DNA of 64,000 nt, from contig CADEEV010000002.1 in assembly GCA_902826455.1 (NCBI GenBank), positions 62,001 through 126,000 on the forward strand, read 5' to 3'. Under the pieces are notes generated by a model. The model made no database searches. It was given only the letters and a program-made list of their open reading frames with translations, and was not told the DNA's origin. The translations under genes were made by a program, and so were the position numbers. The stretch is from an uncultured Acidobacteriota bacterium (GTDB taxonomy: Bacteria; Acidobacteriota; Vicinamibacteria; Fen-336). This document shows positions 28,751 through 35,956 of the stretch, piece after piece (position 1 is the first letter of the stretch; each line of letters starts with the position of its first letter).

Positions 28751-29667
28751 GCGGTCGCTCCGCCGGGGCGCGTGACCTGCTCGACGAAGATCGCGTGGAG
28801 GCTCGGCTCGACGATCTCGAAGCGCCGCACGCGCACGCGCTCCGTCACGAGCCTCAGGATCTGCTGCGGGTCCGCCCCGGGCGCCAGCCGCAGCTCGGCG
28901 AACTGCCCGTGGTCCGTGACCCGCTCGACCCCCGGCAGCGCCCCGAAGAACGCGCCGTCGCCGTCGAAGGCGATCGCGAGGCAGTTGCTGCCGAAGCGCC
29001 GCTTCACGTCGGAGACGCTGCCGTCGAGGAGCTTCTCGCCGCGGTCGATGAGCGCCATGGAGTCGCAGAGCTTCTCCACGGTCTCCATCTGGTGGCTCGA
29101 GAGCACGACGGTCCTGCCCTCGCGGCGCAGCTCGAGCAGCACCAGCCGCATGACGTCGGCTGCCACGGGATCGAGGCCGCTCATGGGCTCGTCGAGGATC
29201 AGGATCTCGGGCTCGTGGAGGACGGTGGCGATGAACTGCGCCTTCTGCTGCATGCCCTTCGAGAGCTCGTTGAGGCGCCGCCGCCGCCACTTGTCGTCGA
29301 GGCCGACGCGCTCCATCCAACCCGGCAGGCGGCGCCGGGCCTCGTGGCGGGACGTGCCCTTCATCTCGGCGAAGAAGAGGAGGGCGTCCTCGAGGATCAT
29401 GCGGGGGTACAGCCCGCGCTCCTCGGGCATGTAGCCGATGCGGTCGCGGGCGGCCCCGTCGGCGGGGCGGCCCAGGATCTCGATCGTCCCGGAATCCGGC
29501 GCCAGGACGTTCATGACCATGCGCAGGGTCGTGGTCTTGCCGGCGCCGTTGGGCCCCAGCAGGCCGAACACGCTGGCCCGGGGCACCGAGAGGCTCAAGC
29601 CGCTCACGGCGCTGTGACCGGAATAGCCCTTGGTCACCCCTTCGAGACGGATCGCCACGTCGGTCAC
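28747..29667 (-). CDS. ABC-2 exporter ATPase (NatA/DUF4162 type)
   Basis: A 306-residue ATPase. Walker A is GPNGAGKTT near residue 38; the signature is LSKGMQQKAQF near 135 (a K-for-G variant of LSGGQ common in this family); Walker B is ILILDEPMSGLDP. Residues about 220-300 form the extra C-terminal domain of the NatA group (RRFGSNCLAIAFDGDG to LHAIFVEQV). The start is GTG 29667. A TATAAT on the minus strand (29681-29676) ends 8 nt before it, so the ATPase-permease pair appears to be transcribed as a leaderless operon divergent from the diguanylate cyclase gene. Confidence 0.93.
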   Translation of the reverse strand: MTDVAIRLEGVTKGYSGHSAVSGLSLSVPRASVFGLLGPNGAGKTTTLRMVMNVLAPDSGTIEILGRPADGAARDRIGYMPEERGLYPRMILEDALLFFAEMKGTSRHEARRRLPGWMERVGLDDKWRRRRLNELSKGMQQKAQFIATVLHEPEILILDEPMSGLDPVAADVMRLVLLELRREGRTVVLSSHQMETVEKLCDSMALIDRGEKLLDGSVSDVKRRFGSNCLAIAFDGDGAFFGALPGVERVTDHGQFAELRLAPGADPQQILRLVTERVRVRRFEIVEPSLHAIFVEQVTRPGGATA

Positions 29668-29675
29668 GCGGCGGG

Positions 29676-29683
29676 ATTATAAT
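29676..29683. promoter_or_regulatory. Palindromic ATTATAAT serving divergent promoters
   Basis: The 8-bp palindrome contains TATAAT on the plus strand (29678-29683) and on the minus strand (29681-29676). The minus copy ends 8 nt before the GTG of the ABC ATPase (leaderless). The plus copy overlaps an ATG at 29682, so the cyclase must initiate downstream, at TTG 29727 behind an AGGAG. Confidence 0.6.
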
Positions 29684-29726
29684 GTCCGATCAGGTCCCAA
29701 CTTCCTCCCTGGTCCGTAGGAGTCGC

Positions 29727-31520
29727 TTGAGCGAAACCGTCCCGAGCAGCGGAACCCGGCGCTTCCGGTTCAGCCTGCAGGCGAAGATCGTCCTGCTGGT
29801 CCTGCTCTGCGTCGGCGTGCCGCTGTTCTCCATGGGTCTGTACGGGCTGCGGCTCAACCGCGAGCTGCTCCAGGACAAGGTCCACGAGAACCTGACGAAC
29901 CAGCTCTTCCGGAAGTCGACCGAGATCGACGACTGGTTGAAGGCCCGCATCGGCGACGTGAAGCAGTGGTCAGCCACGAAGTTCGTGTTCGAGGGCTCCG
30001 AGGTCCTGACCACGCGGCCCGCCCGCGAGGTCAACCAGGCCCGCACCGACATCAACGAGTACCTGGCCCGCGTCATGGGCTTCTACCGGACCTACGACTC
30101 GCTGTTCGTCGTGAACCTGGCGGGCGAGGTGATCGCGTCGACGCGCGAGGAGCGCCTCGAGGAGAACGTGAAGCGTCTCCTCCAGCCCAACATCTCGAGC
30201 GAGGGCGTGAGCCCCATCTTCCGCTCGGAGTGGCTCGGCGGCCGGCCCACCATGGTCGCGTACCACCCCGTGGTGAACCGCAAGGGCGAGGTGATCGCGT
30301 TCGTGATCGCGCGCTTCGACCTCGACGAGCTCGAATCGCACCTCGACACGCCGGTCGACGCCGAGACGGCCTTCCTGTCCGTCGACCTCAAGGACCCGTC
30401 GACCCTCGAGGACAACCTCACCAACTCCACCGAGCCGCCGTCGTTCTGGCTCCTCGACGAGGGCGGCGGCATCGTGGCCGAGGCCGGCAAGGTGGTGGCG
30501 CGTCCCGGCGAGCGCAAGTTCGAAGGCGAGCTCCCCACGGCGAATCCCCTCCTGGGGCCCGTGCTCGAGCGCCGGATCCCGGGTCACGGCGTCTCCGTCT
30601 ACACCGTCCGCCGCATGGAGGGAGCCATGCCGGGCTTCCTCGTCGCCTCGATGGCGAAGGAGGTGGCCTACCGCTCGGTCGAGGAATCCAAGCTCCGCCT
30701 CCTGCGCTGGGGGCTGCCGGGCCTCCTGTTGATCCTCGCGCTCACCGCCTACGTCGCGCGTCGCGCCCTGCGCCCGATCCTGCTGCTCTCCGACGGCGCC
30801 AAGCGCGTCAGCATGGGCGAGGACGTGTTCCTGCCGGCCTCGGGCAACGACGAGATCGCCGAGCTGACCGTGGCGTTCAACGACATGGTGAGCAAGGTGC
30901 GCGAGGGCCGCCAGCGCCTCGAGGAGGCCCGCGACCAGCTCTCCCAGACCAACGAGGGGTTGCGCGCGGCCAACCGCACCCTGGAGACGCTCGCGATCAC
31001 CGACGGCCTCACCGGCCTCTACAACCACCGCCACTTCCAGGACACGATCGACAAGGAGATCCGGCGCTGCGATCGCGAGAGCCGGCTCCTCAGCCTGCTG
31101 CTCATCGACATCGACCACTTCAAGCAGTACAACGACCGCTTCGGCCACACCGAGGGCGACGCGGCCCTGCGCCGCGTGGCCGGCCAGATCGCAGCGAAGA
31201 TCCGCTCGACCGACATGGCCTTCCGCTACGGCGGCGAGGAGATGGCGGTGCTGCTGCCCTCGTGCGGCAAGGAGCAGGCGACCGAGGTGGCCGAGAAGAT
31301 CCGCGTGGCGGTCAGCACCAGCACGGCACGCAGCGGGCGCTTCGGCGCCAAGAACACCGTCTCGGTCGGCGTCGCCACGTTCCCGGAGGATGGCCGCGTG
31401 GCGCGCGCCCTCGTGGACACGGCCGACGCCGCGCTCTACCAGGCGAAGGCGGCCGGCCGCGACCGCGTCGTGCAGGCCGGCGGCCCGGTGCAGTCCGACC
31501 GCAAGGAAACGGCGGGCTAG
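29727..31520 (+). CDS. Membrane diguanylate cyclase (extracytoplasmic sensor - HAMP - GGDEF)
   Basis: A 597-residue cyclic di-GMP synthase. TM1 is about 20-40 (IVLLVLLCVGVPLFSMGLYG), an extracytoplasmic dCache-like sensor about 42-315, TM2 about 325-345 (GLPGLLLILALTAYVARRAL), HAMP about 346-400, a coiled coil, then GGDEF about 435-597. The active site reads RYGGEEM rather than GG[DE]EF. The inhibitory I-site RSTD lies the canonical five residues upstream. The ATG at 29682 lies inside the -10 hexamer and would not be in the mRNA. TTG 29727 has AGGAG 5 nt upstream and puts residue 1 just before the basic segment preceding TM1. It is divergent from the ABC exporter. Confidence 0.9.
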   Translation: MSETVPSSGTRRFRFSLQAKIVLLVLLCVGVPLFSMGLYGLRLNRELLQDKVHENLTNQLFRKSTEIDDWLKARIGDVKQWSATKFVFEGSEVLTTRPAREVNQARTDINEYLARVMGFYRTYDSLFVVNLAGEVIASTREERLEENVKRLLQPNISSEGVSPIFRSEWLGGRPTMVAYHPVVNRKGEVIAFVIARFDLDELESHLDTPVDAETAFLSVDLKDPSTLEDNLTNSTEPPSFWLLDEGGGIVAEAGKVVARPGERKFEGELPTANPLLGPVLERRIPGHGVSVYTVRRMEGAMPGFLVASMAKEVAYRSVEESKLRLLRWGLPGLLLILALTAYVARRALRPILLLSDGAKRVSMGEDVFLPASGNDEIAELTVAFNDMVSKVREGRQRLEEARDQLSQTNEGLRAANRTLETLAITDGLTGLYNHRHFQDTIDKEIRRCDRESRLLSLLLIDIDHFKQYNDRFGHTEGDAALRRVAGQIAAKIRSTDMAFRYGGEEMAVLLPSCGKEQATEVAEKIRVAVSTSTARSGRFGAKNTVSVGVATFPEDGRVARALVDTADAALYQAKAAGRDRVVQAGGPVQSDRKETAG

Positions 31521-32426
31521 CTACTCGACGAGCCGGCGGTAGACCCAGCCCGTGACCTCGCCGAGGGTCACTTTCAGCCAGTCCCCGCGCGCCGCCACAG
31601 CCGTCAGCACGTCGCCCTTCGCCGCCTTGCCGACGATGGCGGCCGACGTCCTCGGCTCCGCGCGCAGATTCACGGTCGCGGCCCGGACCGTGTACTGCTT
31701 CTTGGAGGGCGGCCGGTCGCCCGCGGTCTCGGGGCCGCCGCTGCGACGCCGGTCCTGCAGCAGGTCCTGGGCCTTCTGGGCGAAGAAGGCGGCGGCGCCG
31801 TAGTTCTCCTCGACGATCTGCTGCTCGGCGCGCTCCACGAGCTCCTCGCAACGGGCCAGGTTGGCCGTGCGCCCGCGCTGCTCCTGGTAGCGGTTCATGA
31901 AGATGCGCGCTTCCGCGATGGCCGACGACGCCTCCGCCTTGCTGTCCAGGCCGCGCAGCTTGGCCTTCAGCCGGATGATCTCGTTCTCGGTCAGCTCGAG
32001 GTCGCGCGACAGCAGGGCGACCTCGTCCTCGAGCCGGCGCTGATCCTCGTCGCTCTTCTTCGCGCGCGCCTGCAGCCTGTCGACCTGGGCCGCGGCTTTC
32101 TCGACCTCGGCCACGCGCAGGTCGGGAGTGTCGGCGCTCGTGAGCTGGGTCGCGCAGCGGGCCTCGGCGATCGCGAGCTGGGAGAGCCACTCGGCGTCCA
32201 CCGGCTTCTTCGCCTTGCCGGCCGCGTCCTCGGCCCGGGACAGGTAGCTCTCGGCGCGCTTGAGGCAGTCGGGCGCATGCTCGGAAGCGCCGGCCTTGCG
32301 CGCCGCCGCAACCGCCTCGCGGGCCGGCTGGAGATCGACGACCGCGGTCTTCGGCGGAGTCTTCGCGGCGCACGCGGCGAGCGCCGCCGTCGCTGCCAGG
32401 AGCCAGGGACGGGAGCCGCGGAGCAT
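31521..32426 (-). CDS. Lipoprotein with coiled coil and C-terminal SH3 domain
   Basis: A 301-residue lipoprotein (signal ending LAAC, Cys about 18). Residues 30-110 resemble a DUF4398-like helical region (LQPAREAVAAARKAGASEHAP, YLSRAEDAAGKAKKP). A long coiled coil spans about 105-165, and helical repeats follow (AEARIFMNRYQEQRG, EELVERAEQQIVEENY). The last 65 residues form a bacterial SH3 domain: YTVRAATVNLRAEPRTSAAI, WLKVTLGEVTGWVYRRL. ATG 32426 is chosen over 32444 because TAGACT (32440-32435) ends 8 nt before it and the signal begins there. It probably acts at the cell wall or outer membrane. It abuts the cyclase gene tail to tail. Confidence 0.85.
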   Translation of the reverse strand: MLRGSRPWLLAATAALAACAAKTPPKTAVVDLQPAREAVAAARKAGASEHAPDCLKRAESYLSRAEDAAGKAKKPVDAEWLSQLAIAEARCATQLTSADTPDLRVAEVEKAAAQVDRLQARAKKSDEDQRRLEDEVALLSRDLELTENEIIRLKAKLRGLDSKAEASSAIAEARIFMNRYQEQRGRTANLARCEELVERAEQQIVEENYGAAAFFAQKAQDLLQDRRRSGGPETAGDRPPSKKQYTVRAATVNLRAEPRTSAAIVGKAAKGDVLTAVAARGDWLKVTLGEVTGWVYRRLVE

Positions 32427-32434
32427 CGTGCGGG

Positions 32435-32475
32435 AGTCTAGCACGCGCTTCCGGTCCGACCGCTTCGGCTATGAT
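32435..32475. promoter_or_regulatory. Two divergent -10 hexamers for leaderless genes
   Basis: On the minus strand TAGACT (32440-32435) ends 8 nt before the SH3 lipoprotein ATG. On the plus strand TATGAT (32470-32475) ends 6 nt before GTG 32482. Both distances match a transcription start at or next to the start codon. The 55-bp intergenic region holds nothing else recognisable. Confidence 0.5.
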
Positions 32476-32481
32476 CAGCCC

Positions 32482-33135
32482 GTGACGATCGTCTCCGTGT
32501 CCGGGGCGTGCAGCCGCGCCGGAAAGACGGCCCTGGCGGCCGGCATCCTCGGCTCCCTGCCTCCCGGCTCGGCCAGCGCCGTGAAGTTCACCACCACCGA
32601 GGACGTCTTCGAGCGCTGCCCGCGCGGCACGACCTGCATCGTGTGCGACATCGACGTTCCCTTCCGCATCGTCGAGGACGTGAAGACGCTCCGCGAGCCC
32701 GGCACGGACACCGACCGCCTGGCGCTCGCCGGCGCCTCCCGCGTCCTCTGGGCGATCGCGAAGCTGGGCGCCGCACCCCTCGCCTGGAAGGCCGTGCGCG
32801 CGCGGCTCGGGAGCGGGAGCGTCGTCATGGAGGGCTCCACCGTCGTGGACCTGGCCGTGCCCGACCTGCTCCTCTTCGTCGTGCACCCGCACCTCTCGCC
32901 CTCGCGCTGGAAGCCCACGTCTCCCGCGCTGATCGCGCGTGCCGACGCGGTGATCGTCAACCGTCCGGCGTCCGACGCGCGGCCGCCCGCCGAGGACGTC
33001 CTGGCCGAGCTCGCCCGCCACAGGCCCACGGGCGACGTTCGCATCGCCGACGTGATGCAGCCGCTCCACGCTTGGGCCCCCGACCTTCACGAGAGAGTCC
33101 AGAAGATCCAGCATGCGAATCTCGCTCGCGCATAG
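32482..33135 (+). CDS. MobB-like P-loop NTPase of unknown role
   Basis: A 217-residue protein starting with a P-loop, VSVSGACSRAGKTALAAGIL (Walker A G-x4-GKT, residues 8-16), followed by CIVCDIDVPFRIVEDV and, near 115, VVMEGSTVVDLAVPDLLLFV. The layout resembles the molybdopterin-guanine dinucleotide accessory protein MobB and related small GTPase-like proteins, but the conserved core is too short to assign that function. Four cysteines lie in the first 60 residues (including TCIVCD). The start GTG 32482 follows a TATGAT by 6 nt. It overlaps the MqnD-like gene by 23 bp, so the two are probably functionally linked. Confidence 0.75.
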   Translation: MTIVSVSGACSRAGKTALAAGILGSLPPGSASAVKFTTTEDVFERCPRGTTCIVCDIDVPFRIVEDVKTLREPGTDTDRLALAGASRVLWAIAKLGAAPLAWKAVRARLGSGSVVMEGSTVVDLAVPDLLLFVVHPHLSPSRWKPTSPALIARADAVIVNRPASDARPPAEDVLAELARHRPTGDVRIADVMQPLHAWAPDLHERVQKIQHANLARA

Positions 33136-33943
33136 CCCCGACAGCGACGACGCCTTCATGTTCTACGGCCTGGCCTCGGGCAACGTCCCGACGGGCGACC
33201 TCGACGTGCGCCACACGCTCACCGACATCGAGACGCTGAACCGCGAGGCCATGGAGGGCAGGCACGAGGTCACCGCGATCTCCTTCCATGCCTACCCGTA
33301 CGTGGCCGACAAGTACGCGCTCATGCCCTGCGGCGGCAGCATCGGCGACGGCTACGGGCCGCTGCTCGTGGCGCGCGAGCCCATGGACCCCAGGGAGATC
33401 GCCGGGAAGACCGTGCTGGTCCCGGGGACGCTCACAAGCGCCTTCCTCGCCCTCAAGCTCTTCGCGCCCGGCGTCGCGACGCGCGTCTTCACGTTCGACA
33501 AGATCCTCGACGAGGTGCGCGCCGGCCGGGCCGACGTGGGCCTCATCATCCACGAAGGCCAGCTCACGTTCGGCGGCCAGGGGCTGCACAAGGTGCTCGA
33601 CCTCGGCGCCTGGTGGAAGGGCGAGACCGGCCTGCCGCTGCCGCTGGGCGGGAACGCCGTGCGCCGCGATCTCGGTCCCGACGTGATGGCGCGCCTCACC
33701 CGCATGGTGCGCGACACCGTGCGCTACTCCCTCGAGCATCGGCCCCAGGCCCTCGAGTACGCCATGACGTTCGCGCGGGGCATGGAGACCGGCATCGCCG
33801 ATCGCTTCGTGGGCATGTGGGTGAACGAGATGACCCTCGACTGCGGCGAGCGCGGCCGGCGCGCGATCCAGCTGCTGCTCGACCGCGGCCACGAGGCCGG
33901 TGTCATCCCGCAGCGCGTCGTCGCAGACTTCGTGGACGCCTGA
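33113..33943 (+). CDS. MqnD/MqnA-family periplasmic-binding-fold protein (futalosine menaquinone pathway-like)
   Basis: A 276-residue protein of the MqnA/MqnD fold (type II periplasmic-binding fold without signal peptide). The opening LAHSPDSDDAFMFYGLASG matches the MqnD (1,4-dihydroxy-6-naphthoate synthase) pattern SPDxDDxFxFxxL. Further landmarks: EVTAISFHAYPYVADKYALM, GDGYGPLLVAREPM, DVGLIIHEGQL and LPLPLGGNAVRRDLG. The Asp-Asp and His residues of the active site of that family are visible (D13, D14; H in IIHEGQ). No other menaquinone gene is nearby, so a paralogous role is possible. It overlaps the upstream NTPase gene and is coupled to the following gene by TGATG. Confidence 0.82.
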   Translation: MRISLAHSPDSDDAFMFYGLASGNVPTGDLDVRHTLTDIETLNREAMEGRHEVTAISFHAYPYVADKYALMPCGGSIGDGYGPLLVAREPMDPREIAGKTVLVPGTLTSAFLALKLFAPGVATRVFTFDKILDEVRAGRADVGLIIHEGQLTFGGQGLHKVLDLGAWWKGETGLPLPLGGNAVRRDLGPDVMARLTRMVRDTVRYSLEHRPQALEYAMTFARGMETGIADRFVGMWVNEMTLDCGERGRRAIQLLLDRGHEAGVIPQRVVADFVDA

Positions 33944-34413
33944 TGACACGCCGGGAGGGAAGCTTCCCCGACTGGACGCTGCCCGACGTGGAGGGCGCGT
34001 CGGCGTCGCTCTCGCAGGCGTGGGCGGCCGGCCCGGCCCTCGTGCTGGTCGGCCATCGGACCTGCAAGACCACGCGCGAGACGCTGCCCTGGGTGGAGCG
34101 GCTGCACCGGCGCCGCGGTGCCAACGCCACGGTGGTGGCCGTGCTCCAGGACGATCCCGCGACGGCGCGCGAGCTCGTGGCGGCCCAGGGCCTGCAGATG
34201 CCCGTGCGCCTCGAGGCCGATCCCTACCCGCTCGCCGCCGCCCTCGATCTCACCACGGTGCCGACGCTGTTCGCGATCGACGTCGGCGGGGCGATCACGG
34301 CCGTCTCCGAGGGCCTGCGCCGCGGCGATCTCGAGGCCTTCGGCCGGCACCTGGGCGTCGAGGGCGAGCTCTTCACGGCCGAAGACAAGGTGCCGGCGGG
34401 CAAGCCCGGTTGA
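33943..34413 (+). CDS. Thioredoxin-fold peroxiredoxin-like protein with a single cysteine
   Basis: A 156-residue cytoplasmic protein with an AhpC/TlpA-type thioredoxin fold: FPDWTLPDVEGASASLSQA, LVLVGHRTCKTTRETLPWVE, VVAVLQDDPATARELVA and the cis-Pro region LTTVPTLFAIDVGG. The redox motif is C-x2-T (TCKTT) instead of C-x2-C, and no other cysteine occurs, so it can act only as a one-cysteine peroxidase or a thiol partner. There is no signal peptide. Its ATG overlaps the MqnD-like stop (TGATG). The three-gene set NTPase, MqnD-like, thioredoxin-like looks like one unit. Confidence 0.78.
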   Translation: MTRREGSFPDWTLPDVEGASASLSQAWAAGPALVLVGHRTCKTTRETLPWVERLHRRRGANATVVAVLQDDPATARELVAAQGLQMPVRLEADPYPLAAALDLTTVPTLFAIDVGGAITAVSEGLRRGDLEAFGRHLGVEGELFTAEDKVPAGKPG

Positions 34414-34446
34414 CTGCCGCGCGAACCGACACCTCGGTGAGGTGAC

Positions 34447-34932
34447 ATGGCGATCGCACTCCTGACCCTGGCGCTCGTGGGGACACTCGCGCTCCTCGGC
34501 ACGATCGGCCTCGGCTACGGCCTGCCGGCGGGCCTCGCGCTGATGAAGACCCACTTCCTGCTGGCCCTCGGCGCCACCACGCTGCTGGTCGCGGCCCACT
34601 CCTTCATCATGTTCTTCCTCATCGCCACCGGCGTCGAGCTCAAGGACATGGAGAAAGCCCACGGCTGGGGCGACTCGTTCCGGCGCCGGACGGTCGGCCT
34701 CAAGGGCCGCGTCTTCCCGGTCGCGACCCTGACGCTGGTCCTCGTGATCGCGAACTTCATCCTCGGCGCCGCCGCCCACACGCGGGCGATCCCGGCCTGG
34801 GTCCACGCCGTCCTGGCGTGGACGACGTTCGCAGCCTGCGCGCTCACCCTGTATCGCGAGTACCGCGTGCTCGGCGACAACAACCGTCTCATCGAAGAGG
34901 CCGGGGCGCGGCGCCGGGGGGCCACGCCATGA
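34447..34932 (+). CDS. Four-helix membrane protein of unknown function
   Basis: A 161-residue membrane protein with four hydrophobic segments (about 3-25, 36-62, 92-112, 120-140). Notable conserved-looking residues include MKTHF in the second segment, HSFIMFFLIATGVELKDMEK, and a His in AAAHTRAIPAWVHAV. Histidines in or next to helices could bind a metal or heme, but no family is recognised. The gene has a good ribosome-binding site (GAGGTG, 4-6 nt before ATG). It follows the thioredoxin-like gene by 33 bp, so the link to the MobB-like/MqnD-like unit is likely but not certain. Confidence 0.75.
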   Translation: MAIALLTLALVGTLALLGTIGLGYGLPAGLALMKTHFLLALGATTLLVAAHSFIMFFLIATGVELKDMEKAHGWGDSFRRRTVGLKGRVFPVATLTLVLVIANFILGAAAHTRAIPAWVHAVLAWTTFAACALTLYREYRVLGDNNRLIEEAGARRRGATP

Positions 34933-34981
34933 GCGGTGGTGTATCGTTTGCGCGGGGCACAGCCCCGCTGGAGGAGCTCAT

Positions 34982-35698
34982 ATGAATCGATCGCTCTCGT
35001 CGACGCTTCTGATCCTGACGACGACGCTGGCGGGATGCCAGCCCCAGGCGCCCGCGCCGGCCTCCTCTCCCGCTCCGGCCGAGCCCGGCGCGGCTCCCGC
35101 CACGCAGGCGGCGGCGCCCGCGGCGGCGCCCGCCGCGCCGGCAACGGTCCCGGCCATGCGGCCTGCCGTGACCCAGGCGCCGCGCCCGCAGCCGATCGTG
35201 ATTCCCGACGGCACCACGCTCCGGCTCAACCTCGAGAACTCCATCTCCACCGCGAGCGCCCGAGACGGCGACGCCGTGCTCGCGACGCTGGGCGAGGACC
35301 TCGTGGTCGGCGGCAAGGTCGTGGCTCCCTCTGGCAGCGAGGTGCGCGGGCGCGTCACGACGTCGGTGCGCTCGGGCAAGACGAAGGGCCGCGCGCGTCT
35401 GGTGTTCGGCTTCGACACGCTGATCGCCAAGGGACGGCAGGCCGCGATCGAGACCACCTCGGTCGACATCACGGCGGATCCCTCGAAGAAGAAGGACGCC
35501 GCCATGATCGGCGGCGGAGCCGGCGCGGGCGCGATCCTCGGCGCCATCATCGGCGGCAAGAAGGGCGCGGCGATCGGCGCCGGAGTCGGCGCGGCGGCCG
35601 GCACCGGTACGGTCCTCGCCACGCGTGGCAAGGAAGTGGAGCTGGCCGCAGGCCAGCCCGTCCACGTGAGCCTGGTGGCCGACGCGAGGCTCGAGTGA
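34982..35698 (+). CDS. Glycine-zipper lipoprotein
   Basis: A 238-residue lipoprotein (lipobox LAGC, Cys19). An Ala/Pro low-complexity linker covers about 20-68. A beta-rich domain (about 70-160) reads IPDGTTLRLNLENSIST, ARDGDAVLATLGEDLVVGG and SGSEVRGRVTTSVRSG, similar to proteins described as BON- or TrbI/LysM-like secreted domains, though no single family is clear. A glycine zipper follows (about 175-215): MIGGGAGAGAILGAIIGGKKGAAIGAG. Such zippers insert in the outer membrane. A strong GGAGGAG lies 5 nt before ATG; TATCGT about 40 nt upstream is a possible -10. Its stop overlaps the GlsB-like start (GTGA). Confidence 0.82.
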   Translation: MNRSLSSTLLILTTTLAGCQPQAPAPASSPAPAEPGAAPATQAAAPAAAPAAPATVPAMRPAVTQAPRPQPIVIPDGTTLRLNLENSISTASARDGDAVLATLGEDLVVGGKVVAPSGSEVRGRVTTSVRSGKTKGRARLVFGFDTLIAKGRQAAIETTSVDITADPSKKKDAAMIGGGAGAGAILGAIIGGKKGAAIGAGVGAAAGTGTVLATRGKEVELAAGQPVHVSLVADARLE

Positions 35699-35946
35699 TC
35701 GGCCTGCTCTGGACCGTCGTCATCGGCGGCATCGTCGGCTGGCTGGCCAGCGTCTTCATGAAGGCCAACGCCCAGATGGGCCTCTTGCTGAACATCATCA
35801 TCGGCATCGCCGGCTCGGCCCTGGGTCTGTTCCTGGCCGGGCTGATCGGGATCGCGGCCTACGGCCTGATCGGCCGCATCGTGGTCTCGACGCTCGGAGC
35901 CATGCTGTTCATAGCACTGCTGCGCGGCCTGCGGGTCCTCCGGTAG
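35695..35946 (+). CDS. GlsB/YeaQ/YmgE-family stress membrane protein
   Basis: An 83-residue membrane protein with three hydrophobic helices. The family signature is clear: GLLWTVVIGGIVGWLASVFMK, then NIIIGIAGSALGLFLAG, ending with a third helix LGAMLFIALLRGL. Members are induced by general stress in many bacteria and have no defined biochemical activity. The start is GTG 35695 within GTGA, coupling it to the glycine-zipper lipoprotein; both may respond to envelope stress. A TAGGAGAG sequence at its stop is the ribosome-binding site of the next gene. Confidence 0.88.
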   Translation: MIGLLWTVVIGGIVGWLASVFMKANAQMGLLLNIIIGIAGSALGLFLAGLIGIAAYGLIGRIVVSTLGAMLFIALLRGLRVLR

Positions 35947-35956
35947 GAGAGCGCCG

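Noticed and set aside
29682-29726. ATG 29682 as start of the diguanylate cyclase
   Set aside because: It lies inside the TATAAT and would not be transcribed; TTG 29727 has AGGAG at correct spacing.
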